In this document: piece by piece, positions 32,556 through 43,529 of the stretch | Numbering within the stretch: position 1 is the stretch's first letter | Layout: each line of letters starts with the position of its first letter | Assembly: GCA_003290165.1 (NCBI GenBank) | Contig: QNQO01000681.1 | Coordinates: 186,001-250,000 of the forward strand | Source of the DNA: Berberis thunbergii | Taxonomy: Eukaryota; Streptophyta; Magnoliopsida; Ranunculales; Berberidaceae | Reading direction: 5' to 3' | DNA length: 64,000 nt | The notes under the pieces: generated by a model | Database searches by the model: none | What the model was told of the DNA's origin: nothing | What the model saw: the letters and a program-made list of their open reading frames with translations, nothing else | Position numbers and translations under genes: made by a program

Positions 32556-35500
32556 GGGGGCATGGGGGTTTACCAATTTTCATCTATGTTGAAATGGCAA
32601 AAGGCAACTAGAAAGCACAAGGAATAAATCAAGGAAAAAAGATTCTTCCAATGAGATGATTGCTAAATATCTGAACCTGTTTACTTGAATTCCAACCTTG
32701 GACTTTAAGACGCATTGAGACTCTTGAAATAACATGAGACATATGAAAGGACAATCGTCAACAAAGGGAGCTTCACTGAACATATACATATCAGAAGTTA
32801 GGAACATCAGGTACCTGATTTATAACTTGAAGAACTATGACATACACGGGACTTTGCAGCGATATAAATACACTATTGTAGTTGAATACCTTTACTTGAT
32901 CAGTATCATCTACATTCAACTCTATCTTAAGTAATGTGTCCGTAAACTTAATCATTTTGTCGATTTTGTGTCATAATACAATGGGAAGTTTCTCTTAATC
33001 AAAGCTCAAAGAGGGAAAGTTTTAGTTTGGTTGGTTTTGCCAACAGGGAGGCAAACAATCAGTAATTTGCCCTTGAAAGAGAATTGTTTTGTCCTTTTGG
33101 GTTGGTTTTTGTCTTTAAAGTCAACAACGTTGGATTGCTTCACTTCTAAATAAAGAAATCTCAATTGCTAATTCATGACAATGGCAGTGGTCGACAACCC
33201 CATTGCGACATCTTTTAGATGATAATGGCAAATAGGCGACAACGAGTGTAGTTGCGCTAAGCAAGTGCAGACAGCTGCCAAAGTCGAATCCATGTATAGA
33301 GTGTTCAAGTCACCTGAAGGAGAAAGTGTACGAGCATTGATGAAAGACTGAACCATGCCATTCCCAAATACTCCAAGCAACTCTGCACCAAATCCCGCAG
33401 CTGAGAGATATCCAATTGCCTAAACAACGAATCATGATTGATTTATCAAGAAGCATCCATAAAGAGTTACCAATCAAACTTGAATAAGGAAATTTTTTGA
33501 TAGTTTGGGTGAATGGATTCAACTAGGCTTAACCATTACTAGACGAATGATAAACTGAGGTATTGAGTTATCCAATTTATGGATAAATGTGAATTAGGAT
33601 AGTCAGGTCCATTGCCAGGCCTATGTTATTAATGGGTTTTGGGCCTTTCTGGATCATTATGCATTGGTATCAAAGATTATGAACTTTCTAACATCATCAC
33701 CTTTCTGATAGGTGTTTCCACATCCATTTAACCCATCAAATTCATTGGTTTAGTCGTTCTTGCATCGAGCTTCATATTGTTACATTGTCCATCTTGTTCC
33801 TGAGAGAGTTCAACACAAAGCTTGGTTTGTTGCTTTCTCTGGTTTGGATTTTAAAACTCAAGGAATGTGAACATGCAATCGTTGTATTCTGTAGACATCC
33901 ATCGCTAGATCATTTACACCTAAGACGGGGTAAACTTCTTCTAAAGAACATGGAATTTAATTTTTGCCTCGATCGATAAGTTGCATAATTTATTATTTCA
34001 TTCTATGATTCTTTTCTTTTAGGTGTGTGTTCTAACAGATTGTTATGCTTGTAGTATCTGCAAAACACTTGTTGGAACATAATGTAAAAAGAACCAAAAT
34101 AAAAGAACAAAAGTGCAATTACACATGAGGCAAGAATTAGATACTTTGTCCTTGAGATGAATTCCGCCTGATCTTAACTGGTCTAGAGGCAAATGTCTTC
34201 CACAATACACACTCCAAACTAAAGGAAGTGGTTAACCAACCGTTATGTTGCACAAGATGTACAATGCAACAATATGTAGGAGAATGCAAGAATGAATATA
34301 ACAATGAATTTGGTGGGATTAAGTAGGTGTAAAGAAAAGTGATGATGTCTGTCTAGACACCATGGTCTTCCCTACACATAACAGAAAGATCTAGAAAGGC
34401 CCATAGCCAGTAATAACATTGCTCCTCCATAAATTGGACAACTTCATCAAATTTATCTTTCATCTAGAAATGGATCAACCTAGTTAAATTAGTTTTCCAA
34501 CATATTTCCAAATGAAGAATATTTCCAAATCTTACTTGGCAAGACTAGCAATAATCACACTCAAACTGACCCACTTTAAGTGGTGTTTGGCACTATAACA
34601 ACAAATAATGGAAGAAAATACCTGCAATTCTCTCTCGCGATCAATCACATATTCAGTATTTGGACCATACAATCTAACTGTAAGGAAGCAATCATTTCCG
34701 TTGTCTTCTCTCACAGTTACTTTCAGAACTGCAAGATTAAATTATGCACATCTCTTACACTTTTCTTGAGAGGAAAAGATAACACTAAACCCTTATAAAT
34801 ACAAATAAAAATGAATGGAATAACAAGAAAGAGAGAAGATGCAGGGTGTCATGAACATCATATTTTCTTCACAAAATAATAGTAGCATCTCTAGAAGGAA
34901 ATTGACCCCAAAGTGCAGAAGAACAATACAGAACTGTACCTCCCGTTCTGTCAGTTTATTATTCCCAAAATCAATTTCCACAGTAAGATCCCAGTACACT
35001 GTAATAAAATATGAAACATTTGAAACTCAAATTTCAGAAAAAAAAATATGGCATACTTACGGAGATTGGTGATACCACCAGAAACCGTCTCAACTGAGAA
35101 ACGTGAGTCATCTAAATGAGACCATTTCTTGAACATATCCTTGCACAAATTTCTGTACATATCATAGAAACCATCAGTTGTACAACCAAGAAAACTGGAC
35201 TCTGGACATAAAAGATGAAATGAAATCCTTAGACTTCCTCAACTCCCTTTCTTCCCTGGAAAATCTTTGTCCCACCGCCACCACCAAAAATAAATAAATA
35301 AATAAATAAAATTAAGGGACGAGACATGCTTGTTACATCTGAACATTTTCTCTTATCAGAAAATGGTCCGTGTAACTCCTTGCAAAGATGATTTCATGCA
35401 GGATTCACGTGCAAACAAAGTGAAAACCAAAATCCATGCAAATTTTGTGGATCACTTTTTTCTCAAATGGGTAAGCTGAATGCTAGAAATTGTTCACCAG

Positions 35501-36229
35501 GAACAAAAAAAACACTGGTTGAACTTGGGATAATCATAGCAATCTCAAAAACTACTTGAAACTCAGATTGATTTCTGTCAAACTAGACAAATTAACTTGG
35601 TATTATACTGGACTGAATTTGCTTTGCAAATCAGAAAACCAATCCAATGTGTGTGATTTCAATATGAAACCAAAACTCAGTAAAGAGCAACTAGAGAAAG
35701 AGTCAATAAAAACTAAAATTGCATAAGACATGGTATTAAATTCCTGCTTGTTCTTCAGACAAGCATTCTTTCAAACATCTGATAGCCATCACCACTAAAA
35801 TTCTTAAAAATTCATAAAAAGGCAGCTAGAAAGATTGGAAATACATATCAAAGAATTAAAAAAGTTGGAAACTTTACAATACCAAATGAATGAAAAAATA
35901 ATTGCATGAATTTGCAGAGGAATCAAAAGCAGGAGGTCGCAAGCATGGATTGATTTTGGGTGGCTATTGGATCCAATTGAATCCAATCCAATCCAATCCA
36001 ATTGATTGAGAAGAGGAATTACAAGGCAAACATGAAAATTTGTAAAACCCTAACATAGAAAGTGAAGAAGAAGATGAAATGAATGGAAATAGAGAGGGGG
36101 AACTGACATGATGTGGGGCTTCATCTGAGGAAGAGGAAGAGAGATGTCGAGAGTGAGTAGAGAAGAAGGGATGTCGGAGCTGTGCTTTTCTGCAACTTCC
36201 ATGGCGTTCCACATTTTCTGTGCTCCCAT
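25672..36229 (-). CDS. Ethanolamine kinase, 11 exons, intact
   Basis: Exons on the minus strand: 36229-36108, 35152-35061, 34728-34622, 33419-33314, 31915-31793, 31643-31552, 30889-30805, 30370-30265, 30172-30106, 25971-25879, 25800-25672. All junctions are GT-AG and keep frame; the CDS is 1122 nt (373 aa). Known role of the family: ATP-dependent phosphorylation of ethanolamine in the CDP-ethanolamine (Kennedy) pathway to phosphatidylethanolamine. Visible motifs: FSVETVSGGITN near the N-terminus, FGNGMVQSFINARTL, the Brenner-type catalytic VFAHNDLLSGNLML and the metal-binding YFIDFEYGSY, then KLASHLYWALWALIQ. Length and alignment from memory fit the Arabidopsis ethanolamine kinase/CEK4 type better than choline kinases. 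The start at 36229 (MGAQKMWNAMEVAEK) was chosen over in-frame ATGs at 36214 and 36202 because the family begins MGAAK-like. Intron 9 (25972-30105) is 4134 bp and full of transposons. Confidence 0.93.
26250..26786 (+). pseudogene. LINE ORF2 tail fragment in ethanolamine kinase intron 9
   Basis: The plus-strand frame 26267-26743 contains SHRRLSINNSCNFCVVDGES and VPHSFLYC, the CxxC...HxxxxC pattern of the LINE zf-RVT domain. It is antisense to the kinase gene. Its downstream continuation is interrupted at 26787 by an hAT element. Confidence 0.65.
26787..28359. mobile_element. hAT family B, 1.57-kb non-autonomous derivative in ethanolamine kinase intron 9
   Basis: Termini CAAGGATGCAC and GTGCATCCTTG are flanked by a perfect 8-bp duplication GGGAACAT (26779-26786, 28360-28367). 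The first 170 bp closely match the right end of the transposase-bearing element at 51188-54861. The last 340 bp match that element's left end and even keep the last codons of the transposase exon (GTTAATGAAGAAGAAGAG near 28033). It is therefore a deletion derivative. The middle, about 27000-27990, is not found in the parent and includes an exon-like open stretch (27207-27483). Confidence 0.88.
27143..27483 (+). other. Exon-like open reading segment inside the hAT derivative, origin unknown
   Basis: A plus-strand frame reads LASSILNNRVRVYPRKLNMT then FPKGVTVMPISDGMWVVVSS and DFPKRTR, followed by GTAAAT, a plausible splice donor at 27481. The segment is absent from the parent element, so it may be a captured host exon. 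I do not recognise the family. Confidence 0.35.
28770..29617 (-). mobile_element. TRIM-like element: two about 260-bp direct repeats around a short interior
   Basis: The block AATTGGAGAATTGTATTATT...TTATATAAGCTAAC...GTTGAGTGCAAGCC occurs at about 28775-29020 and again at about 29345-29600, in the same orientation. The roughly 320-bp space holds a CGCCCTCGCAAGCTGGACAT motif often seen near plant retroelement LTRs, and a tandem repeat. No coding capacity is present. This fits a terminal-repeat retrotransposon in miniature, but LTR ends and target duplication were not resolved. The strand is uncertain. Confidence 0.5.
29098..29345 (+). repeat. Three tandem units of about 70-90 bp
   Basis: GAAGAAATCATGACTGTCGA...ATGGTTTGATTCGAGTGGTC occurs three times (from about 29098, 29197 and 29272) with a few differences. 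It forms the interior of the TRIM-like element. Confidence 0.75.
32510..32566. other. Homopolymer block (A, T, then 26 G) in a kinase intron
   Basis: About ten A and sixteen T are followed by 26 G (32535-32560). Runs of this type are rare in plant introns and are a common site of consensus error. It lies in the intron between exons 4 and 5 and does not affect the coding sequence. Confidence 0.6.
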
Positions 36230-36269
36230 TTCTTCTCTGCGACTGAGTTTGGATCAAAGACGTATGGTT

Positions 36270-36318
36270 TGGTTGCAGGAGAGGAGAGGAGAGGAGAGGA
36301 GGGGAGGGGAGGGGACGC
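36270..36318 (-). promoter_or_regulatory. Pyrimidine-rich 5' UTR/core promoter tract of ethanolamine kinase
   Basis: On the minus strand a run of TCTCC and TCCCC units lies 45-90 bases upstream of the start codon. Such Y-patches are typical of plant core promoters and 5' leaders. Confidence 0.45.
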
Positions 36319-36434
36319 ATTTTATTATAATAGAGACCCAACAAAGGGGAGTTGAAGTTTTGACCGTTAGTCATCACACCCGATTGGGTTGCCCTTACAA
36401 TTTACTTGAGAAGAACCGCCAACGGACCTTGAAA

Positions 36435-36443
36435 CTTTTTATA
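36435..36443 (-). promoter_or_regulatory. Candidate TATA box for ethanolamine kinase
   Basis: The minus strand reads TATAAAAAG about 206 bases upstream of the start codon, which would give a leader of about 170 bases. It was chosen because it is the best TATA match in the upstream 300 bases. Confidence 0.4.
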
Positions 36444-36825
36444 CCAAACTCAATGTCCCAATTAATTCAACCTCTTTTTCTTTCCTGTGAAATGGGTTAC
36501 TGCATTTTTAATGTACAACAATAGTGGTGGTCTAGAATAGATAGGGTTCCACCATTCGAATAGCATACCACCGACAGTACAGCAAGACGAGAGATATTTT
36601 TTTCTTTCTTTCTTTCTAACGGGTGTGAAAGGTAGGGGAGGAAGAAATGTTTAGAGGTGGTGCAAGAGAAAAAGATATTTTAACAAACGCAACGATTATT
36701 TTACACCATCAAAATTACTTACTTACCTACACCACCCAAATAATTTGAAAAACCTAAATCTAAAATCGCAAAAGGCAACCCAAAATCGCAAGAGACAAAC
36801 CCCTTGATCTCCTTACACTCTTTGC

Positions 36826-38009
36826 TAGGGGTGGGCACGGTCCGGATCGGTTCCAAATTTGAAGGAACCTAACTCGAACCGTTTACATTTTAACGGATCC
36901 GGTCCGGTCCGGATCCCCTCATTTTGATAATTGGAACCGAACCTAACTCGAACCGTTTAGAACGGTTCGGTTCCGGTTCCAATTGAATCAAGAAAAAATT
37001 GCCTTCCAAAAACAAAAAAAAAAATAGAAAAATAAATTTGGTGAACAAATTCATAATACAGATTAAACATATCAATATATCATACAAAAGCATACAACAG
37101 AAAATCAGAAATCATCATTGATCCATAAGAGATCATCATCGATCGATCAAAGCCAAACAATCCATCATCGATCCATAAGATCTCCTCGCCACAGATCCAT
37201 CATCGATCAACATAAATCATCATCGATCCATCATCCATCATCGATCAACAGAAATCATCATCCATCATCCATCATCGATCAACAGAAATCATCGATCCAT
37301 CATCTTCATCATCGATCCGTCATCATCCATCATCGATCAACATAAATCATCATCCATCAACATAAATCATCGATCCATCATCATCCATCAACAGAAATCA
37401 TCGATCCATCATCATCCTTCATGGATCAACAGAAGAGGAAGGAGTAGATCTGAAGAAGAAGGCGCACTCCATCATCAATCTGAAGAGGAAGGAGTAGATC
37501 TGAAGAGGAAGGATCGGCGCACTCCTTAAAAAAAGAATCAGAACCAGTCACTTCATCGTCTCCGACTCCACCTCTGCCTCCGCCCAAGAATCAGAACCAT
37601 TCATCGTCTCCGACTCCACCTCTACCTCCGCCCAAGAACCATTCATCTTCATCGGTCTCCGCCATCTGCTGCTGCTGCTTCTTCTCGAGACAGAGACAGA
37701 GCTTTATTTTTTGCATCAGGAAGTAGGAACGACAGGAACTCAAAAAAAAAGTTACTTTCTTTCTATGGGTTGGGTTACTGGGTATATATATTCGGTTTGA
37801 AACGGATCGAAACCGTTTTATAACTAAACTGATTTGAAACGGGTCAAACCCGGACCGTTTCATTTTTAAAATTAGGAACCGGGACCGGACCGTTTTATAA
37901 CGGATCCGGACCGTATCTAAAAACTTATAATTTAAATCCGGACCGTTTAGAGGAAAACGGTCCGGTTCGAGTTGAATCCGCGGATCGTCGACCCGTTTGC
38001 CCACCCCTA
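36826..38009. mobile_element. Non-autonomous hAT element (TAGGGGTGGGCA group) with internal minisatellite
   Basis: The left end is TAGGGGTGGGCA and the right end TTGCCCACCCCTA. The target duplication CTCTTTGC is perfect (36818-36825, 38010-38017). GGTCCGGATCGG/AACCGTTT subterminal repeats occupy both ends (36838-36980 and 37790-37990). The 1184-bp element has no transposase. Confidence 0.92.
37085..37440 (+). repeat. Minisatellite of CATCATCGATCCAT/CAACA-type units
   Basis: More than twenty irregular units built from ATCATCGATCCATC and GATCAACAGAAATC. The open frame across it (HHRSS-type repeats) is not a gene. Two GAAGAGGAAGGAGTAGATCT units follow at about 37430-37520. Confidence 0.75.
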
Positions 38010-38017
38010 CTCTTTGC

Positions 38018-39080
38018 TGCGTCTCATCCAAAACTCGGCGAGCAAACTCCTCTTCCTCGCAGTTTCCTCGTCCTTGTCCTCCTCTTCCTTATCTCTTTCT
38101 CCTCACAAAAACTCCAAAATTGCAAAAAACCCTTGATCTCCTAGTCCTCATCCTCATCTTCTCTCCTATCTCTCCCTTATCTGTTGCATTCTCATATCTT
38201 TTTCTCGCATTTCACTACATTTCCCTTGGATAAACTAGATTCATTTTATTAGATGAAAATTAATGAAGCGAAGTTGATGATGTTAGAATTGAAGATTTTA
38301 AGGGTGAACATGAGGGTGAAAAAGATTATCAATTTAAAAAGCGAGAACAATTCATTCCAATTGAGGTAACACTCTCAATTTGCATCTACTTTTTTATTTT
38401 CAATATAATTGTTTGATGCATTGGTGCATAGGCATTTCTCATGAATGTAATAAATATGGGCATGCCTATAAATGATGTTGAGAACCCATAGACGAACCAT
38501 GTAGAGGTAACCGCCATTTCGTTGTTAAGTAAATTAAAATTTTAATTTAATATATGAAACTAGTTATAAAATGAATCATTGTGCAGAATGATGATGATAA
38601 TGTTGATAGCAAGTTACTTGATGATGGAAGTGATGACATTAACAGTGAAGAAAGATTAATGGAAATGGTACTCGATGATGGTCACTTATTTGTTACGGAC
38701 GAGGTAAGATAGTTTGTGTGTTTCCGTTTTCACCAGTTTCCATGCGATATTGTTATAAATATGTTATTATTAACAACTTTTATAATTTTTTAGGTATTAT
38801 CATCAAGGTCTGAGTTGATAGCTTGGGTCTAAGACATCAGTAGGGATAATAACATAGTTGTTATTATTACTAAATCGGAACCTGCTAAACACAAACAAAA
38901 GGGAATGATCAATTTTTGTTGTGAAATGAGGGAAGCTTGACAAAAGGTCAAAGAATTTTGTTCGATCAAGCAGTACAAAGAAGACAAGATGACACTCTCA
39001 AGTTTCAGCAAATGAAAACAATACCCCGTACTTCATGGAATAGTGCTTGCCAGATCAAGTTTTATTCTTGAATTTGGCTC
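38018..39080 (+). pseudogene. N-terminal fragment of a Mutator-type (MULE/FAR1-like) transposase gene
   Basis: Exon-like segments on the plus strand: 38270-38366, 38431-38507, 38587-38702 and from 38794. They encode an acidic N-terminus (DSKLLDDGSDDINSEERLME then MVLDDGHLFVTDE) and then LSSRSELIAWV (stop) DISRDNNIVVIITKS. The last block resembles the start of the MULE DNA-binding region, where the usual form is F.SR.ELI.WVQ..A. A stop replaces the residue after W-V, and a further stop lies near 38938. The catalytic domain is absent. It converges with the plant-mobile-domain gene below and may be part of the same element. Confidence 0.5.
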
Positions 39081-39137
39081 GAATTGGGGGATTTGGTATT
39101 ACTTGTACATTTCCCATTTGTCTTAACTATATCAGGG

Positions 39138-40629
39138 TGATAGGATTCTTCTACATCGAGGCATAAAAGCATTTTGTGAACCATGTGATGTCATGAAGGG
39201 GAGTGTTTCGCTTGGACTCCACGTAAGGGTCCCAAATTACCTACGAATTATAAAAGTTAAAACTTATTAGTATATGACACGTTATACAATAAATTTTATT
39301 GAACTTAATGATGCATATTTACCTCTTCAGGATACATGTCATCGAGATACTTTCTAAGAGTGAGGATTTGTTTGTCCAAAACCCCTACAATTTGTGGTGG
39401 TTCCCACTTAGCCATGGTGGGGGAGAATAACATCCCACTTCAGACTTGCATTACCCCAAATATTGAAGTGATCATATATTCATGCCTATAAACGAAAACA
39501 ACATAAAGAAATATTAAGAAATTCTTATATATTATGAGGGTATTTAACAAAATATAAATATCTTTAAATTTATTTCGTACGCTCTCTGTTAGTACAACCC
39601 AATTGACGAAACAAGAATACCAAAGCTCATGCGCCCCATGCATACTTTTGAACATCATCCACCTTCATCGGCATCTTCAAATATTCAATATGAACCTTTG
39701 TTCTAGTTTTATCGGCAAATATAGTCATACCCGGAATAAATAACAAGTAACCCCTACACTTGTTATTGCCTTTGAAAATAATCGATTTCCGTAGTTTTTT
39801 TACAACAATTGTCCTAATAAACTTCATTTCCACAAATATTATATTCTTCTTGACATAGTCCTTTGCTTATTTACTTTCAATGCACAAACCCTTCACCAAT
39901 AATGTAACACATTCATTTGCCTTCATCTTCATCAACGCTCATAGCGGCTTACCAATGATCGGTAAATGAGTTATACGGTAGACGTCGTCGAGGGTGATGG
40001 TCATTTCTCCAAAAGGTAAGTGAAATGTCTTGGTCTTAGGTTGCCAATGCTCCACAAAAGAACAAATGGTCACCTTATCAAAACGATCCTTACAATAATG
40101 AATCAAGGGATACAAACCACTATTATAGATCATTTTCTTTACTTCTTTTGGCTCATGTTTTAACCTCCCATCTAATAAGTTCTTATATTGATGCCAACAT
40201 CGCAATGCACTTCGTTCCTAAATACAAGAAACATATACATTAAGTAATTCAATGTCCAAACATATATAAATAACACGTTTTATATAATTTAACCAAGTAA
40301 AAATATTTACTTACCTGCTCACCATCCCAAATGGCACGAGAAATATGTCCATGGTAATCGTCTAATGTGGAACAATCCTTGGGACCACCGGGATTAAAAA
40401 AAAAAAAAAAAAAAACTCTACCATCTCTTTCATCTTGACCCTCCTTTACCACTGTTTCCTCATCATCCACATACACATTGTCACCTTTCTCTAACTCCTT
40501 ATCTTCATGTCCAATACCCTCACCAATCCCACATGTTTGTCCTTCTAATTGAGCTTGACTTTGCGATACAATTATTAGTCTAACTGCTTCTTGAGCATCT
40601 ATTTGAGTTCCAATTTCATCATCTTTCAT
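39138..40629 (-). pseudogene. Plant mobile domain (PMD) protein gene, transposon-type, broken
   Basis: Exon A (40629-40315) has an acidic N-terminus and NPGGPKDCSTLDDYHGHI then SRAIWDGEQ, ending at a GTAAGT donor. Exon B (about 40217 to 39951) carries the PMD core VEHWQPKTKTFHLPFGEMTI then TLDDVYRITHLPI. A later exon (about 39833-39590) has RGYLLFIPGMTIFADKTRTK then VDDVQKYAWGA, a TGA stop at about 39627, and ALVFLFRQLG in the same frame. Further pieces read WEPPQIVGVLDKQILTLRKY (39424-39338) and VIWDPYVESKRNTPLHDI (about 39235). The stop in the conserved WGAAAL-type motif and a 21-base poly-A run read as polyphenylalanine indicate a pseudogene or a consensus error. PMD proteins occur both as host nuclear factors (MAIN/MAIL1) and within transposons. 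Confidence 0.75.
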
Positions 40630-41480
40630 TTATTTTTCGCTTTTTTTCCTTATTTTTTCATTATTTTTTGTTTTCGTTCTTCCGCCCGTTCTTTCCCTTT
40701 TCTGTTATTGCCTTTCAGTGAGACATTGTCATGGGTCATCTTTGACCTCTATCACTTTGATTATCCCAACCACCATCACCAACGCCAACAAAAGACATAA
40801 TAAGCATTCAAATAAAAGGAAAATAAAAAAATTTACATTCACACAAATACTTCAAGTCAATTTATTTATATAATGAATTCTACTAATTTTTAACAAAAAC
40901 TGTAGCCAATGTGAGGGTTACCACGATTTATAACAAATTCTACTAATCTACTAATAAAATTGATTTTGGATAGAAAAGTTTCTATACATGTTCCATACTA
41001 CATGTTCATACATTTAGATTGATTATCAAATTTATCCAATGCGAGGATTACCATGATTTTGGATAGAAAAAAATGCAAAGGGAATACTCACCCATTCAAT
41101 TTTGGATTCGATTTGAGTTCATTTTATGGTTCCAAGGGTTTGAAATTACCCGTTGGAAAGATTGTATAAACTGTTCTGAAGCAAACGGACCTGGAGAAAG
41201 TGGAACAATCTAACCAATCAAATGAGGGGAGCGAGTGGATAAGCAAGAAAAAGGGGAGAGCAATTGAACCAAAAAAAGGGAAAATGCGAGAGGGAAGATT
41301 TGCTAGCTTGTTTTGCGAAAGAGAAGAATGCGTTTTGCGCTTCGATTTTAAATGGGGCAGAAAAATGTTGTTTGCTTGTTTATATAGGTGGTGTGGGAAA
41401 ACAATGATGGTGTGGAAAATAAAACAGGTGGTGTGGGAGAATGTAATGGTGTAAGACAATACTTTTGATGGTATGAAGTA

Positions 41481-43231
41481 GTTGTTGCCTTCAAGAAATG
41501 ACCAATCTTCTTTATTACAAATCAGAATTGTTTTTTAGGTTGAAAATAAAAGACGGCTGAGATTACTCAAATATAAGAATCTAACGAATCAAATAGAACT
41601 TAAAGCACCAAGAGATAAGTATATAGATAAACATAGTTCATGGTTGAGATTCGTTGCAATTCATATTATGGTTTGTTGTAATTCCCTGCATCGCGTCTTA
41701 TCTTCATGCATCATATTATGAGCATTTTCCTTTTATACTTATTTTGTTCCTCGTCTCTTTTCCCTCCCATTAAATTTTTCTTAAGTTTCTTGATGCCTCT
41801 TATCTTCCCTCTAAAAATACACTTATTTTTCTTTTAACTGTTTTTGTTACTTTCCCTCGAGATTGAAAGTTCCCTCCCGTTGTCCATGGTATTTATTGTA
41901 CATGTTATTCTTACACAAAATAATTAGTATATGTACAAGAAAATCTCAAATACAATAACAACTTATTGAAATAGAAGCCGCGTGGTAGAAGGGAGGGGGC
42001 GGTGGTCAGGTGGTGGTGATTGGACCAGTAAGGATAAAGTTTATCCAATAAACAATGTTAGGTTGAAATGAGAGGAGGCAGGTGGTGTTAGGTCAAGTGG
42101 ATATATTTTTTTGAGAATGTGAATTTTTTTAGGGCTATCTAGACTTTGACCTGATGGTATTTTTTTTACATTGACTAGGTCAGGGGTATAATAGTCATTT
42201 AAACAATTTCAGTGACCAGGCCAACCTAAAATGCAGTATTGGTCTTATTTGGGAAATGTTAATTGATACTTATCATGGGGGGGGGGGGGGGGGGCAAATT
42301 CTAAATAATGCGAGCAAAGTCTGAAAATTTCTATTTTTATTCAATGTTGTTCAATCTAATAAGAATTTATTATTTTTGAATATATTTAACTTATGGTTTA
42401 TTTATAATTTTTTTTCTTTTCGCATGATATTACCTATCCAATCATTTTATTGTCATTAGCAATTTAGCATGTGTATGCCAAAAACGAAATTTCATTACAC
42501 TAATATCTAACATTTTGTTTGTCCATTTTGTTATATACTATCGAGTGAGAAAGATTTTTTCTTTATGTACATTTCTAATATGCTTATATTATAATCTATT
42601 TAACATTTTTATTTATTAAAATATTAGCATTAAAAATGTTGAAATACTTCTTTGAATATAAAGGGTAGTTTGTAAGCGTGTCATTAGATTTTTTTTATTT
42701 TTTTTTTTTCAGAAAGTCGTTTCCAATTTCCATTCCAAAATTTTGAAATTGGGAATTTCCAATCGAAAAATTCGGAATTTTTAAAAATTTCGGATTTTCG
42801 AGAGTCTCTTTTAGGAAATATTTTTGGAAATGAGGGTTTGACTCAATTAAAGTTTAAAATGCCTAGGGATCGAACTCTATGAGGGCCAAACTAAAAAAAA
42901 ACCAAATTACAACTTAGAAATGAATATATACGTGATCTTATTTTATTGGTATGACGATAAATGCAATTGTGAATTAATCTTACTTTATTAATATGAGAAT
43001 GAATGCAAATATATAGTTATAACTTATACTATAATATTAAAATGTTATTTATTTAAGAAAGTCTCAGAAATTTTTATATCAAAACACTATTGGCAAGTTT
43101 CAGAATTTTTGAAAATTGACATTTTCGGAGTTGGATATTTCAGACACATTTCGATTCTATTCCACAAGGTTTTGAAATTATTGTAAATCAACATTTTTGG
43201 ATTCGGATAGTTTTAGAAGAACTTTGCTACA
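41481..43231. other. AT-rich intergenic DNA without recognised genes
   Basis: No coding similarity. It contains a run of 18 G at 42277-42294 and short repeats of TTTCGGAATTTTTGAAAATT type around 42720-43160. Possibly decayed transposon sequence. Confidence 0.4.
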
Positions 43232-43386
43232 CAGCCCGCTCCCATGGCCTGTTTTCACAGCCTTGGGGCGAAAATACAATGTTGCCCCCTCTCTTTAAAC
43301 ATTTTTTTGAGAAGGTGGTTAAAAAGGGGGGCAACATTGTATTTTCGCCCCCCAAGGCTGTGAAAACAGGCCATGGGAGCGGGCTG
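43232..43386. repeat. Long foldback (hairpin) with about 58-61 bp arms
   Basis: The arm 43232-43289 pairs with 43326-43386. The only difference is a two-base length change in a G run. The loop is 36 bases. The arms read CAGCCCGCTCCCATGGCCTG inward. They are far more GC-rich than the flanks. Transcribed, this would be a very stable hairpin. Confidence 0.88.
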
Positions 43387-43529
43387 GCTAGAATTGGGGG
43401 TTTTAGAATCGGGTATATTTGGAAAATTTTGGTTCGTAATAGGCTGAAATTGGATTTTTCTATTAAACTTGCAACCCCTAAGTGTCATTGATATTTTGGG
43501 GAGATTATAGAAATTTTTTATTTTTTTTT

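Larger units (their letters stand above)
36690..41480. mobile_element. Possible Mutator-like element spanning the MULE fragment and the PMD gene
   Basis: ACACCATC/ACACCACC-rich sequence at 36700-36750 (TTTTACACCATCAAAATTAC, then CTACACCACCC) has an inverted, similar counterpart at 41380-41480. Between them lie the convergent transposase fragment and the PMD gene. The inverted similarity is imperfect and no 9-bp duplication was identified, so the boundaries are only indicative. Confidence 0.3.

Noticed and set aside
36144..36524. Plus-strand 126-aa frame over the kinase 5' end
   Set aside because: Antisense to exon 1 and to the GGAGA-rich leader of ethanolamine kinase; no domain.
37118..37345. 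His/Ser-rich plus-strand frame
   Set aside because: Translation of the minisatellite in the hAT element.
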